The notes under the pieces were generated by a model. That model did not search any database. It was not told where the DNA came from and saw only the letters and a list, made by a program, of their open reading frames with translations. A stretch of DNA of 52,022 nt from UBA11524 sp965646445 (GTDB taxonomy: Bacteria > Bacillota > Clostridia > Christensenellales > Aristaeellaceae), in the NCBI GenBank assembly GCA_965646445.1, contig CBFFZW010000025.1, positions 1 through 52,022 of the forward strand. Direction: 5' to 3'. Numbering within the stretch: position 1 is the first letter of the stretch; each line of letters starts with the position of its first letter. Shown piece after piece: positions 17,017 through 26,352 of the stretch. Both the position numbers and the translations under genes were made by a program.

Positions 17017-18612
17017 TCATCCAAGCTCCGAGAAGAAGCAGAGCCGCTTTCCCTTGCTTTGGGCCCCGGTGACTTCCTCGCCCTTCCAGCGCATGGTATA
17101 CGTTTTGCCGCGGAAGGGATACGCAACGGTCTTTTCCTCCCACACATAGGAAATCCGCACCGCAGAGCCGGCCGCAAGCCCGCTGAGGTAGAGCCATTCG
17201 CCATCCGCGAAGCCTTCCGCGTTTTCGGCCGTGACGCCGACGCAGTTGCCCGGAATGCGGATGCGGATGGCGCCGATGGGCTGATGCGCGATCAGCTCCG
17301 CCGTTCCTTTTCCGTCATAAGGATTGCGGAAGGAGAACGCCTCGTTGTCCGCGTCAAAGAGCAGATTGACGCTGTACAGCCCGCCGCGCTGCGTCCATTG
17401 CTCGCGGATGGCCTCGCACAGCCCCTCGGCTCCGCCGCCCACGATATCCCAGTTGAAGGAGATGGGCGCGCCCTCATGATCCTCGTGGCCATAGGGGCAG
17501 GGAAAGCCGAAGGCGCCCTTGCTGCGGCTGGCCATGCGCCAGCGCTCCACGCAGCTTTCGTCCGCCGGATCCTCGATGAAATGCGTATCCAGCAGCTGGG
17601 AGGGCAGCAGATGCCCGCGCAGAATCCGCTCGGCCCGGGCATAGTATCCCGCGTAGCCCCATTTCCCAAGGATCAGGCAGGTTTCAAGGATGTCGGCGGT
17701 GTTGTTGATTTCCCCGACGTCGTCCTGGCGCGCGTATCCCTCAATGCACCAGCCAAAGTCCACGGCGATCTGCCGCAGGCCGTTTTCCAGGAAGGCCTTG
17801 CAGCGCTCCAGAATGGCACGGTCGCCCAGCGTGTCGCCCAGGATGGCCAGGGAACTGATCATGGCGGTGGTGGAGTGGGTATGGTAGCCAAAGACCCGCG
17901 GGTCATAATCCCCCGCTTCGTTCAGCACATCGCGGAAGCACACGTCCTTCAGCCGGATCGCCTGCCGAAGAACCTTCGTCTCGCCGGTGACCTTGTAGCA
18001 TTTGACCAAGGGGCCGATGTAACGGCCGAAGGTCACCGGGAAGGCATCGTTGTTCACGTCCCACTTGAACAGGCTGCCGCCCGTTTCCTCGCGCCACAGC
18101 GCCTCGCGGAACCGGCCGGAATCGTAATCAAAGTATCTGTCCACCGCGTCCACCAGCATGAGCGCGCACTTTTTCGCCTCCTCATCCTGGCGGTACTGGA
18201 TCAGCGCGGTCAGCGCGTGCATTTCCTCCCGCAGGTTGTGCAGATCGGTCTTGCGGATGGGCTCGCCGGCGGCCTCGTCGATGCAGGGCGGAAAGCCCAG
18301 GGGGGAGTCCGTGACGGCGTAGCGCGCCCAGTGGGCCAGGGTTTCCACCGCGCCCTCATCCAGCGCCGCCGTTTCACGCCCCAGCACAGCCTCGGCGTTG
18401 AGCAGGCCGTTGAGCCAGCGCCCCGGAATGTGGGCCATGCTGAAGGTCGTGGAATGGGTATTGCCCCAGTTCTCCCCCGTCATGCAGTTGCCGAAAAAGG
18501 GAAGATTGCCGTGATGAGGATCGAAAAAGGTCATCATCGGGCGCAGAGCTTCCTTCAGCGCCAAGTGAAGATCACGCTGGTTCACGCGCACATATTTGTT
18601 CATCGTCGGCAT
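17017..18612 (-). CDS. glycosidase-like (alpha/alpha)6-barrel protein
   Basis: The 531-residue protein is mostly helical up to about residue 400 and then beta-rich. The layout, with YSVNLLFDADNEAF followed by IRIRIPGN and a small C-terminal beta domain, recalls GH127-type enzymes, but the paired zinc cysteines of GH127 are not visible. The family is therefore uncertain and the catalytic residues cannot be named. GGAGG lies 8 nt before the ATG at 18612; that Shine-Dalgarno overlaps an upstream ATG at 18627, which is rejected. It is the last gene of the sugar locus, 18 bp after the isomerase-like gene, so a role on the imported glycan is likely. Confidence 0.6.
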   Translation of the reverse strand: MPTMNKYVRVNQRDLHLALKEALRPMMTFFDPHHGNLPFFGNCMTGENWGNTHSTTFSMAHIPGRWLNGLLNAEAVLGRETAALDEGAVETLAHWARYAVTDSPLGFPPCIDEAAGEPIRKTDLHNLREEMHALTALIQYRQDEEAKKCALMLVDAVDRYFDYDSGRFREALWREETGGSLFKWDVNNDAFPVTFGRYIGPLVKCYKVTGETKVLRQAIRLKDVCFRDVLNEAGDYDPRVFGYHTHSTTAMISSLAILGDTLGDRAILERCKAFLENGLRQIAVDFGWCIEGYARQDDVGEINNTADILETCLILGKWGYAGYYARAERILRGHLLPSQLLDTHFIEDPADESCVERWRMASRSKGAFGFPCPYGHEDHEGAPISFNWDIVGGGAEGLCEAIREQWTQRGGLYSVNLLFDADNEAFSFRNPYDGKGTAELIAHQPIGAIRIRIPGNCVGVTAENAEGFADGEWLYLSGLAAGSAVRISYVWEEKTVAYPFRGKTYTMRWKGEEVTGAQSKGKRLCFFSELG

Positions 18613-18630
18613 TGCGCAGGCCTCCATTCT

Positions 18631-19575
18631 TTAAGCGAGCAGCGCTTCCTCGCGCTCTCTGAAATAGGATACACTATCCAGCACCAGCTTGTCCAGAACA
18701 GCGGGGTCCGTCTTGGCGTTCTGGGCGGGATACGGGTCGCCGCCGGGGCCCAGGGGCTCGGGGGTGACGAAGCAGCTGTCGTTGTTGTAGCCGATGAGGT
18801 ACAGGGCGCGGATGATGGTGTCGATGTCCAGGCTGCCGTCCCCCAGGGCGCAGCGGTTGGTGTCCGCCATGTGCAGGTTGGTCAGCATTTCCCCCGCGTC
18901 CACCAGCGCCTGACCGATGTGGCTCTCGCCCACCAGCATGTGGTAAACGTCGCCGTTGATGTGCCGTACGCCGGGATGGTTCAGGCGGCGGATGTAGTCC
19001 TTGGCCTCGGCAAAGGTGTGCACCAGGCTGGTCTCGGCGGCGCGGATGGGCTCGATGGCCCCGTGGACGCCGGTCTGGACGAAGACATCCGCCACCCGGG
19101 ACAGAGCGTCGATGCTGCGGTCGATTTCGCTGTCGTCGTACTTGACGGAGCGGCCCACGGCGGCGGGGCACACCAGCATGTACCGCCCGCCCATTTCCGC
19201 GGTGAAGGCAGCCTCCCGCTTGATGTAGTCGATGGCGGCCTGGCGCTGAAGGGGACGGTTGGAGGACAGGTCGTTATCGGCGCTGAACATGCCGCACACG
19301 CCGCCGCAGGCAATGCCGTGATCCGCCATGATTTGGCTGATCTCCCTGGCGTTGTAGCCCAGATTCGGGCCGTAGTGGTTGCCGTGGAGCTCAATGAAGC
19401 GGATGCCTGCCTTTTCCAGTCGCGCGCAGGAAACCGCGAAATCCTCCAGGCCGAAGCCCCAGTTGCTCCACGAGAAGTTCAGCCGCTTTTGCAGCCGCTC
19501 GGGATGCTCCTTTTTCAGCTGTTCAAAGGCCCCACGAATTTGTTCATTGATGATTTCATAACGCTGTAATGTCAT
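18631..19575 (-). CDS. sugar phosphate isomerase/epimerase-like TIM-barrel protein
   Basis: The 314-residue protein fits the xylose-isomerase-like TIM-barrel superfamily. Likely metal ligands lie on successive strands: the E of FIELHGNHYG, the E of GAIEPIRAAE, and D/H in INGDVYHMLVGE, with a late HMADTNR segment. The substrate is unknown; epimerases, ketol-isomerases and inosose dehydratases share this fold. AAGGAGG is placed well before the ATG at 19575. It lies 12 bp after the permease gene in the same operon. Confidence 0.82.
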   Translation of the reverse strand: MTLQRYEIINEQIRGAFEQLKKEHPERLQKRLNFSWSNWGFGLEDFAVSCARLEKAGIRFIELHGNHYGPNLGYNAREISQIMADHGIACGGVCGMFSADNDLSSNRPLQRQAAIDYIKREAAFTAEMGGRYMLVCPAAVGRSVKYDDSEIDRSIDALSRVADVFVQTGVHGAIEPIRAAETSLVHTFAEAKDYIRRLNHPGVRHINGDVYHMLVGESHIGQALVDAGEMLTNLHMADTNRCALGDGSLDIDTIIRALYLIGYNNDSCFVTPEPLGPGGDPYPAQNAKTDPAVLDKLVLDSVSYFREREEALLA

Positions 19576-19587
19576 TGCCGTTCCTCC

Positions 19588-20490
19588 TTATCCCTTGAGC
19601 GAGCCGATCATGACACCGCGGATGAAGTATTTCTGTACCAGGGGGTAGATGCACAGGAGCGGCACGGTGGAAACCACGATCAGCGAGTATTTGAGCATTT
19701 CCGCCATGCCCATCATCTTCATGCGCGTGTTGGGGTCGATCACCAGGGAATCGTCAATGGTGTTGGAAACCAGGATGCTGCGCAGCACCAGCTGCAGCGG
19801 GTAGAGCTTGGGGTTGTTGAGGTAAAGGAACGCGCTGAACCAGTCGTTCCAATACCCCACGGCATAGTACAGGGCAATCACCGCGATGATGGCCTTGCTC
19901 AGCGGCAGCAGCATCTGAAAAAAGAACCGCGTGTCGTTGCAGCCGTCCACACGGGCGGCCTCGAACAGCTCCTCCGGAATGGAGGTCTGGAAAAACGTCC
20001 GGGTGATAATCATGTTGTACACGTTCAGCACCCCCGGCACGATAATGGCCATGCGGGTGTTGAGCATGTGAAGATCCTTGAGCAGCAGGTAGCCGGGAAT
20101 CATGCCGCCCCCGAAGTACATGGTAAACGTAAACAGAAACATGATGACGCCCTTGTGCGGCAGCTTCGGCCGGGACAGCGGATAGGCGCAGACCAGGGTC
20201 ATCGCCACGCTGACCACCGTACCCACCACGGTATAGAGCAGCGTGTTGCCATAGCCGACCATCACGGCGGGATACGAGAAAACCCGCCGGAAGCCCTCCA
20301 GGGAAAAATCCACCGGCCAGAGGACCACCTTCCCCGCCAGGATGGCTTCCGGCGAGGAAAAGGAGGAAGACAAAACATAGATCAGCGGATACAGCGTGAT
20401 GAAGGCCAGCAATATCATCAGCGCGTCGATGATCCACACAAAAATCCGATCCTGCCGGGGCATACGAATGGCATTTTGATGTTGACGCAT
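19588..20490 (-). CDS. ABC sugar permease, LplC/YtcP type
   Basis: This 300-residue inner-membrane permease has six hydrophobic segments and the ATPase-contact EAA loop EELFEAARVDGCND at about 192-205. The C-terminal YPLVQKYFIRGVMIGSLKG is typical of the second permease of LplABC-type importers. No ATPase gene lies in the locus, as is usual for these systems, which borrow a shared MsmK-like ATPase. Confidence 0.93.
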   Translation of the reverse strand: MRQHQNAIRMPRQDRIFVWIIDALMILLAFITLYPLIYVLSSSFSSPEAILAGKVVLWPVDFSLEGFRRVFSYPAVMVGYGNTLLYTVVGTVVSVAMTLVCAYPLSRPKLPHKGVIMFLFTFTMYFGGGMIPGYLLLKDLHMLNTRMAIIVPGVLNVYNMIITRTFFQTSIPEELFEAARVDGCNDTRFFFQMLLPLSKAIIAVIALYYAVGYWNDWFSAFLYLNNPKLYPLQLVLRSILVSNTIDDSLVIDPNTRMKMMGMAEMLKYSLIVVSTVPLLCIYPLVQKYFIRGVMIGSLKG

Positions 20491-20503
20491 ACGCCTGCCC
20501 TCC

Positions 20504-21427
20504 TTAAAACAGCTGATTGCCGCTGAGCTTCCCAGAGGCGTAATTCACGATCATCAGCATGGCCAGGTTGATGACGGAATTGAACAAATCAATCGTGGTG
20601 GACAATGAATAGTCCGTCGTTCCTGTCAGACCGACCTTATAGACATAGGTGGAGATGATTTCAGAGGCCCGCAGGTTGAGATCGGTCTGCAGCAGATAGA
20701 CCTTCTGAAAGCCCACGGACATGATGCTGCCAGCATTGAGAATGAGCATGATGGCGGCGGTGGGCAGGATGTGCGGCAGGTCGATGCAGAGCACACGCTT
20801 CAGGCGGCTCGCGCCGTCGATCATGGCTGCCTCGTGGAGCTGCTCGTCCACGCCGGAAAGCGCGGAAATGTAGATGATCGCGCCCCAGCCCACGCCCTGC
20901 CAGATGCCGGACCACACATAGATGTGGGGGAAATACTTGGCCTTCTGCATGAAGTCGGCGGGGAACTCGCCCATCAGCCGATAATACAGATGGCCGTACA
21001 GGCCGGTACGGGCATTGAAGATGGAAAGCATCATGCCGACCAGAACCACGGTGGATATGAAATAGGGAGCGTAGGTAATCATCTGCACGGCCTTTTTCAG
21101 CCGCTGATTGACCATGGTGTTCAGGCAAAGCGCCAGCAGAATCGGGAAAGGAAAGCCGGCGACCAGGCCGTATAGGGACAAGGAGATCGTGTTTCGGAGC
21201 ACGCGCTCAAACTGATAGGAGGAAAAGAAACGGTCAAAGTTCTTCAGCCCCACCCAGGCGCTGTTCCAGATGCCGCCCTGGATGCTGTACTTCCGAAAGG
21301 CCAGCTGCACGCCCGCCATGGGGATATATCGGAATACGATCAGCCACACCAGCGGAATGAGCAAAAACAAATACAGCTGCCAGTACTGACCGTATTTCTT
21401 GCGGATCCGTTCCAAAATGCTCTGCAT
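20504..21427 (-). CDS. ABC sugar permease, LplB/YteP type
   Basis: The 307-residue permease has six hydrophobic segments, with LLIPLVWLIVFRYIPMAGVQ near the N-terminus and the EAA-type loop VDEQLHEAAMIDGASR. ATG at 21427 follows an AGAGGCGG ribosome site; the longer frame to 21490 is unsupported. It pairs with the LplC-type permease 13 bp downstream. Confidence 0.93.
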   Translation of the reverse strand: MQSILERIRKKYGQYWQLYLFLLIPLVWLIVFRYIPMAGVQLAFRKYSIQGGIWNSAWVGLKNFDRFFSSYQFERVLRNTISLSLYGLVAGFPFPILLALCLNTMVNQRLKKAVQMITYAPYFISTVVLVGMMLSIFNARTGLYGHLYYRLMGEFPADFMQKAKYFPHIYVWSGIWQGVGWGAIIYISALSGVDEQLHEAAMIDGASRLKRVLCIDLPHILPTAAIMLILNAGSIMSVGFQKVYLLQTDLNLRASEIISTYVYKVGLTGTTDYSLSTTIDLFNSVINLAMLMIVNYASGKLSGNQLF

Positions 21428-21527
21428 ACAACCGCCTCTCTTTACGTTAAAGACCCTGATTGGAAAATCTGCCGCCGGCAGCGAGGGCAACCGGCGGCAG
21501 AGGGTGGCAGTTTCGTTGTGACGGCGC

Positions 21528-23165
21528 TTATTCAGCGGGCGTCCACGGGCCGCCGTAGGTACGTTCCCAAGCGACCTGATCCATGGCGGTGAGGCCCTTG
21601 TAATTCATGGATTCAAGCTCCGCGATGTAGGTATCCCAGTCGGTTTCAATGTCCATTTCACCGGTCATGAACAGCGCGCGGCATTCCCGCATATAGTTGG
21701 AAACCGCGGTGCGCACATCGTTCCACTCGTTGTACTCGTCAACGGTGTAGATGATGTCGTCCACCTGATCCCTGAAGGGGATGTAGTAAGGCAGGTTGGC
21801 GATGTACTGCAGGGCGTACTGATACTCGCAGGTTTCCGTGCTGGTGATGGCGCTGTTCTGCTGGTCGCCGGTCACGATGGCCGGGAACTCGCACGCGCCG
21901 TTCCAGATGGTGTTCTGCACCGTGTACCAGATGTCGTTGTGCAGGATCATGTCCGCGGGGATGCCGATGCTTTCATAGGCGCTCAGCGCATCCTCCGGGG
22001 CGCGCTCCCAATCGACGCCCTCCTGGCCCCAGCGGTAGATGATGCGATCCCATTTGTCGATGTACTGGAAGGTCATGAACGCGAAGGCGATTTCGGGATG
22101 CTCGCAGTCACGGGTGATGGCCATCTGCGCGCTGCAGGGCGGGACGGCCGAGGTGGCGTAATGCGCGCCCTGGGGGCCTTCCAGCGCGGGCAGCACCGTC
22201 CAGTTGTCCGAATGACCCAGCATGGGCGTGTAGGCCCAGTACTGCGACACACCCACCAGGGACGGGTCGGAGGACATCAGCGTGTTGTACTGAGCGTCCG
22301 TGTAGGAGAAAATCTGAGGATCAATGAGCTTTTCGTCATACAGCTGCTTGATGAACCGCAGGAAGTCCCGATACGCTTCCTTATCGTAGCACACGTCCAG
22401 CTTGCCGTTGGTTTCATTGAGCGGCAGATACCAGTTCTCGTTGCCGTCCGCGTAGATGAACATGTTCTGCAGATAGTTCAGCAGAGCGCCGCTGCTGGCC
22501 CCGGACAGGGGAATCTCGTCGGCAATGCCGTTGCCGTTGGGATCCTGATCCCGGAAGGCGCGCAGAACCGTCAGCAGCTCCTCGCTGTTCGTCGGCATGG
22601 CCAGGCCCAGGTTGTCCAACCAGCTCTGGTTGATCCACATTCTGGAGCCCAGGATGTTGCCGATGTAGTAGTCATAGAAGGGAGCGCCGTAGATGTTGCC
22701 GTCGGGGGAGGTCACGCGGGCGAGAACCTCCTCGCCCTTCAGGCCGGCCTCCTCACAGCGGGCGTAGAACGCGGAGCCATACTTTTCAAACAGCTCGTTC
22801 AGGGGGATGATGACGCCGGATTCGCCGTAATTCTGACGGCGCATGTTGTTCCACATGCCCACCGCGAGAATGTCGGGCAGCTTCTCACCGGAGGCGACCA
22901 GCAGATCCAGCTTGGCCTCGGTGTCCGCCTCGGGGAAGAACACGAATTCAATCTTGATGCCGGTTCTCTCCTCGATCCACTTCGTTACATAGCTGTTCTG
23001 AATGTCGGTCACGTTGGAGCGCTCGGCAATGCCGATGGTCAGCGTATACGGTTCGCTGACGACGGGCAGGGTGCCGGGGGGATTCAGGATGGAAAGAGCG
23101 TCCTCGGCCAGGGCCGTACCCATCAGCATCATGGTCGCCAGGATCAGACAGAGCCATTTCTTCAT
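21528..23165 (-). CDS. extracellular sugar-binding protein, LplA type
   Basis: This 545-residue solute-binding protein would deliver a carbohydrate to the two permeases. It starts with a signal peptide (MKKWLCLILATMMLMGTALA, likely cut before EDA). It contains the calcium-site-like DQDPNGNGIADEIPL motif common in large LplA-type proteins. No cysteine is positioned as a lipobox, which is unusual for a Gram-positive binding protein. ATG at 23165 has AGAGGAAG upstream; a frame open to 23306 is rejected. Confidence 0.9.
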   Translation of the reverse strand: MKKWLCLILATMMLMGTALAEDALSILNPPGTLPVVSEPYTLTIGIAERSNVTDIQNSYVTKWIEERTGIKIEFVFFPEADTEAKLDLLVASGEKLPDILAVGMWNNMRRQNYGESGVIIPLNELFEKYGSAFYARCEEAGLKGEEVLARVTSPDGNIYGAPFYDYYIGNILGSRMWINQSWLDNLGLAMPTNSEELLTVLRAFRDQDPNGNGIADEIPLSGASSGALLNYLQNMFIYADGNENWYLPLNETNGKLDVCYDKEAYRDFLRFIKQLYDEKLIDPQIFSYTDAQYNTLMSSDPSLVGVSQYWAYTPMLGHSDNWTVLPALEGPQGAHYATSAVPPCSAQMAITRDCEHPEIAFAFMTFQYIDKWDRIIYRWGQEGVDWERAPEDALSAYESIGIPADMILHNDIWYTVQNTIWNGACEFPAIVTGDQQNSAITSTETCEYQYALQYIANLPYYIPFRDQVDDIIYTVDEYNEWNDVRTAVSNYMRECRALFMTGEMDIETDWDTYIAELESMNYKGLTAMDQVAWERTYGGPWTPAE

Positions 23166-23296
23166 GTCATAACTTCCTCTTTCTTTCGATTTCTGCCGGA
23201 CGATGCTGCGCGCCGCGCCGTCCCAGTGATTTGATGATACCGAAGAAATCATCCAAAGGAAATAGGAAAGATCATTCATTGCTGAAAATGCAAAGA

Positions 23297-23344
23297 ATTT
23301 CACCACAAACGACAGGTCTTATCGAAAAATCATCACATTTCACC
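23297..23344. promoter_or_regulatory. direct repeats, possible AraC-type operator
   Basis: ATTTCACC(A/G)CAA occurs at 23297 and again at 23337, 40 bp apart, between the regulator gene and the binding-protein gene. The spacing puts both near the same DNA face. A clear -35/-10 pair for the transporter operon was not seen, consistent with activator dependence. The function is inferred. Confidence 0.4.
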
Positions 23345-23355
23345 GCAATTTTTTC

Positions 23356-25476
23356 CTACTTTTCTTTCCTGAAATAGCCGGGCGCGTTGTTCCAATAGCG
23401 GCGGAAGCTCTTGTAGAACGTGTTGATGTGCTCATACCCCACGCGCTGAGCGATCTCGCTGATGGGCGTGTCTTCCTCCTTGAGCATCCGCATGGCTTCC
23501 TGCATGCGCAGCTCCTCAATATGCGCGGTGTAGTTGCGGCCTGTGTGGGTTTTGATGTACCAGGAAATATAGCTCTCCGTCACCTGGAAGCGCTCGGCAA
23601 TCTTCGTCAGGCAGATGTCAGGGGCGGCATAGTGCTCGCTGATGTAGCCGACGATTTCATCCGCCTTTTCGCTCTTCTGCTGATTTTTTCGCTTCTGGAT
23701 CCGCCAGCAGTACTGCACAGCCACCAGATTGAGCTCCTCAAACACATCGCGCCACGGACGGTTGGCCGTCTGAACGCGCTGGATCGTCTTATCATCCGCC
23801 GTATTGGACAGGGTGAACTCCACCGCGGACGCCACAGCGTGGATCACATGGGGCGGCTGCCATTCGTGCTCCTTACCCAGCTGCTGCCGAAGCAGCGCGA
23901 ACAGCTCGTTGACCCGCTCCTCATTGCCCATGTTCATCCGCTCGCTGAGCTCACGGCACATGCCGAACAGCGACAGCTCGCTCTGCCTGCCCATATCCGC
24001 GGTATAGAACAGCACCTGACCCCGGTGCGCGGCAAAGGCGGAGCGAAGCGCCTCATCGCAGGCGGCGGGCAGCTCCTTCACGTCCGTATGCGGCAGGCTC
24101 ACTCCCACATACATGGCCGCGCCGGTCTGCCTTTCGATGTCGCCCACCGTTTTTTCCATCAGGGACATGCCGGCTTCAGCCTTGGGAATCAGGCAGAGCA
24201 GACGGTTGGCGTCCGACATATGCACATAGCTGCCGGGCCAGACGTTCTGCAAAACAGAACGGACGATCACATTGAGGGCGATCATGTGCTCCTCGGCGTC
24301 CTGCGGCTTTTTCAGCTCAAACTGCGCCGCCACCCACCCTTGCCCGAACACGGTAAGCTCATCCAGCACCCGCCAATCGTCCGCCTCCAGCGGCAGGCGG
24401 TGCATGATCTTTTCCATCACGAGCGTTCGGCGCTCCTGCACCAGCTCCGTATAGTGTGCGCGGATGATTTCGCTGCGCTGGTCGCTGGCCTGCAGGGCCT
24501 GATAAATCTGCTCATAGAGATTTCCTTTACCCGTTTCCATGCTGCTGCCCTTCAAATAGGCCAGCAGCGGCGATGCGTGATGGAAGCTGCGAACCATGTG
24601 AGTAACGGAAACGATCATGGCCACGCTGAAGGCCGCCAGCGCGTAAATAAACATGGTCATTAGAATGGGCCGCATCTGGTGGCGAATATAGCCGGACGGA
24701 ATGCCGAACTCAACCTTCAGGCCCAGCTTATCGTCCTGCAGCGTGACCAGGATGCAGCTGGCGCTGTCATAGAGGCTTTTGACTGTGTCCAGCCCCGTCT
24801 GGTACAGCGTGACATCACCCACGGCTGTGCTCAGGCGCAGTACGGCATCCTCGATGTCATAGAACCCCAGCTTCTGCTTCATCGCTTCCACGGAAAGAAA
24901 GCTGCTGATGTGAACGTTCGGGCTGGAGCCGTAATCGCGCCTTTGATAGACAATGCAGGGTTCATTGCATAAATAATAGGAAAAGTAATGCTGCGCGGGC
25001 AAAAAATTTTCCGGCGCCAGCAGCAGCTGGCGGAAGGCGCCGTAGTCCAGCGTATCCACATAAAAGCTTTTGCCATAATCCCGCTCGGGCGCGAGGGAAA
25101 CCATGTTCATGCCGATCACCACCTCGTTGCCCGAAAACGAGATCATCACATCCTTGACGAGGTCATTGAGGATATGCGTGGAGCGCACGCCATTAATGTA
25201 GTGGTAGGCGTTAATGCCCTGCTGCTGGTGGTTGGCGTTTTTCTTCAGAAAGCTGCGAACCTCCTTGGAGGCTGACAGCTCATAGAGATTCGCGTTATGG
25301 CTGCTCATGATTGTTGAAATACCATTAAGGCCCGTGCGGGCGCGGCTTGTCACATGCTCCACGGCCATCTCCCTGGCATTCTGATAGGAAAAAACATAAA
25401 CCGGCAGCATCAACATCAGCATCATCACAGCAACCAGGCATGGCAGCATGATCTGCCAAAGCATCTGCTTTTTCAT
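23356..25476 (-). CDS. membrane-anchored AraC-family transcriptional regulator
   Basis: The 706-residue protein has an N-terminal membrane segment (about 9-30), an extracytoplasmic sensor region to about 265, and a second membrane segment (about 270-292). A cytoplasmic middle region follows. The C-terminal AraC double helix-turn-helix (about 605-706) contains DICLTKIAERFQVTESYIS and TPISEIAQRVGYEHINTFYK. Such proteins usually switch on the adjacent sugar importer when an extracellular ligand binds. GGAGG lies 10 nt before the ATG. It lies directly upstream of the transporter operon on the same strand, with a 190-bp gap. Confidence 0.93.
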   Translation of the reverse strand: MKKQMLWQIMLPCLVAVMMLMLMLPVYVFSYQNAREMAVEHVTSRARTGLNGISTIMSSHNANLYELSASKEVRSFLKKNANHQQQGINAYHYINGVRSTHILNDLVKDVMISFSGNEVVIGMNMVSLAPERDYGKSFYVDTLDYGAFRQLLLAPENFLPAQHYFSYYLCNEPCIVYQRRDYGSSPNVHISSFLSVEAMKQKLGFYDIEDAVLRLSTAVGDVTLYQTGLDTVKSLYDSASCILVTLQDDKLGLKVEFGIPSGYIRHQMRPILMTMFIYALAAFSVAMIVSVTHMVRSFHHASPLLAYLKGSSMETGKGNLYEQIYQALQASDQRSEIIRAHYTELVQERRTLVMEKIMHRLPLEADDWRVLDELTVFGQGWVAAQFELKKPQDAEEHMIALNVIVRSVLQNVWPGSYVHMSDANRLLCLIPKAEAGMSLMEKTVGDIERQTGAAMYVGVSLPHTDVKELPAACDEALRSAFAAHRGQVLFYTADMGRQSELSLFGMCRELSERMNMGNEERVNELFALLRQQLGKEHEWQPPHVIHAVASAVEFTLSNTADDKTIQRVQTANRPWRDVFEELNLVAVQYCWRIQKRKNQQKSEKADEIVGYISEHYAAPDICLTKIAERFQVTESYISWYIKTHTGRNYTAHIEELRMQEAMRMLKEEDTPISEIAQRVGYEHINTFYKSFRRYWNNAPGYFRKEK

Positions 25477-25544
25477 CTTGTGAAGGCCTCCGTTCCATAT
25501 TTCTTTCGCTTTCTTCGCTTTGCCGCTTTTTTCGTTTTTATATC

Positions 25545-25573
25545 ATATAAAAGTATATCAGCTTATGGATCAA
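25545..25573 (-). promoter_or_regulatory. possible promoter of the AraC regulator gene
   Basis: TTGATC (25568-25573), a 17-bp spacer and TTATAT (25545-25550). The match is moderate and the surroundings are A+T-rich. Confidence 0.4.
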
Positions 25574-25904
25574 TTTGATATTGGAAATTTCTTATATCCC
25601 CTCCATCCTGATTTCGTCCAAGGGGTTGTTTTCCATGGAAAACAGCCTGTCTGAAGGCAAAATGCCGCTTCGGACAGGACAAGCAACAGCGCTTCGACCA
25701 GCGTGCGATTGTTTGATTGCTTCATTGCTTTGCGCCGCCAGGAAAACGGTTATGACAAAAAAAGGCATGCCCGCGCGCGCTCGTTGACATGCCTTGTCGC
25801 CCGCTTCCCCCCTCATGCGCCTGGCCGGATATTCCATTCTGAAGGCGGAACGGTTCCTCCCCTTGCGGCCCGGTCGCATACCGCAAGCGAACGCTCCTTC
25901 TGAC
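25574..25904. other. noncoding gap with palindrome and hairpins
   Basis: No credible gene was seen. The gap holds a perfect 18-bp palindrome (25627-25644, TGTTTTCC-centred on CCATGG), a hairpin with stem CTGTC/GACAG plus GAAG/CTTC (25647-25677), and a minus-strand terminator at 25757-25795. The 131-codon frame crossing it runs into tRNA-Leu and is rejected. Confidence 0.6.
25757..25795 (-). terminator. second intrinsic terminator after the tRNA cluster
   Basis: AAGGCATG/CATGCCTT (25762-25769 with 25788-25795), with a GC-rich apex, is followed on the minus strand by a run of seven T. Confidence 0.75.
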
Positions 25905-25941
25905 AAAAAGAAAAAGCACCGAACGATCTTTGTTCGGTGCT
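25905..25941 (-). terminator. intrinsic terminator of the tRNA operon
   Basis: AGCACCGAAC/GTTCGGTGCT, a 10-bp stem with a 7-nt loop (25915-25941), is followed by TTTTCTTTTT. Confidence 0.9.
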
Positions 25942-25945
25942 GATG

Positions 25946-26030
25946 TGCGGGAAACAGGACTTGAACCTGCATGAAGTTAGCCCTCACTAGAACCTGAATC
26001 TAGCGCGTCTGCCAATTCCGCCATTCCCGC
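25946..26030 (-). tRNA. tRNA-Leu (CAG)
   Basis: The 85-nt gene has acceptor GCGGGAA/TTTCCCGC, a long variable arm, and the anticodon loop TTCAGGT. CCA is not encoded. It is the last tRNA of the seven-gene operon. Confidence 0.95.
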
Positions 26031-26037
26031 AAGTTGG

Positions 26038-26119
<82 letters not shown>

Positions 26120-26151
26120 ATATGAAGTTTGTTTCCCCTTAACCCAAGGGA

Positions 26152-26227
26152 TGGAGCTGGTGAAGGGACTTGAACCCGCAACCTGCTGATTACAAATCAG
26201 CTGCTCTGCCAATTGAGCTACACCAGC
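26152..26227 (-). tRNA. tRNA-Thr (TGT)
   Basis: Acceptor GCTGGTG/CACCAGC, anticodon TGT between ATT and AATC, and an encoded CCA end. Confidence 0.95.
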
Positions 26228-26269
26228 ATGTAGTCGCTTGGAAAACCTGCGTCAAGTCCAGTAGGAAAG

Positions 26270-26346
26270 TGGCGACCCGGAAGGGGCTCGAACCCTCGAC
26301 CTCCAACGTGACAGGCTGGCGCTCTAACCAACTGAGCTACCGGGCC
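26270..26346 (-). tRNA. tRNA-Asp (GTC)
   Basis: Acceptor GGCCCGG/CCGGGTC, anticodon GTC in the loop CTGTCAC, discriminator G and an encoded CCA. This is the tRNA that the hisS-aspS T-box appears to read. Confidence 0.95.
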
Positions 26347-26352
26347 ACTAAG

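Noticed and set aside
25592..25987. 131-codon minus-strand frame next to the tRNA genes
   Set aside because: It starts inside tRNA-Leu and passes through two terminators; no ribosome site or family.
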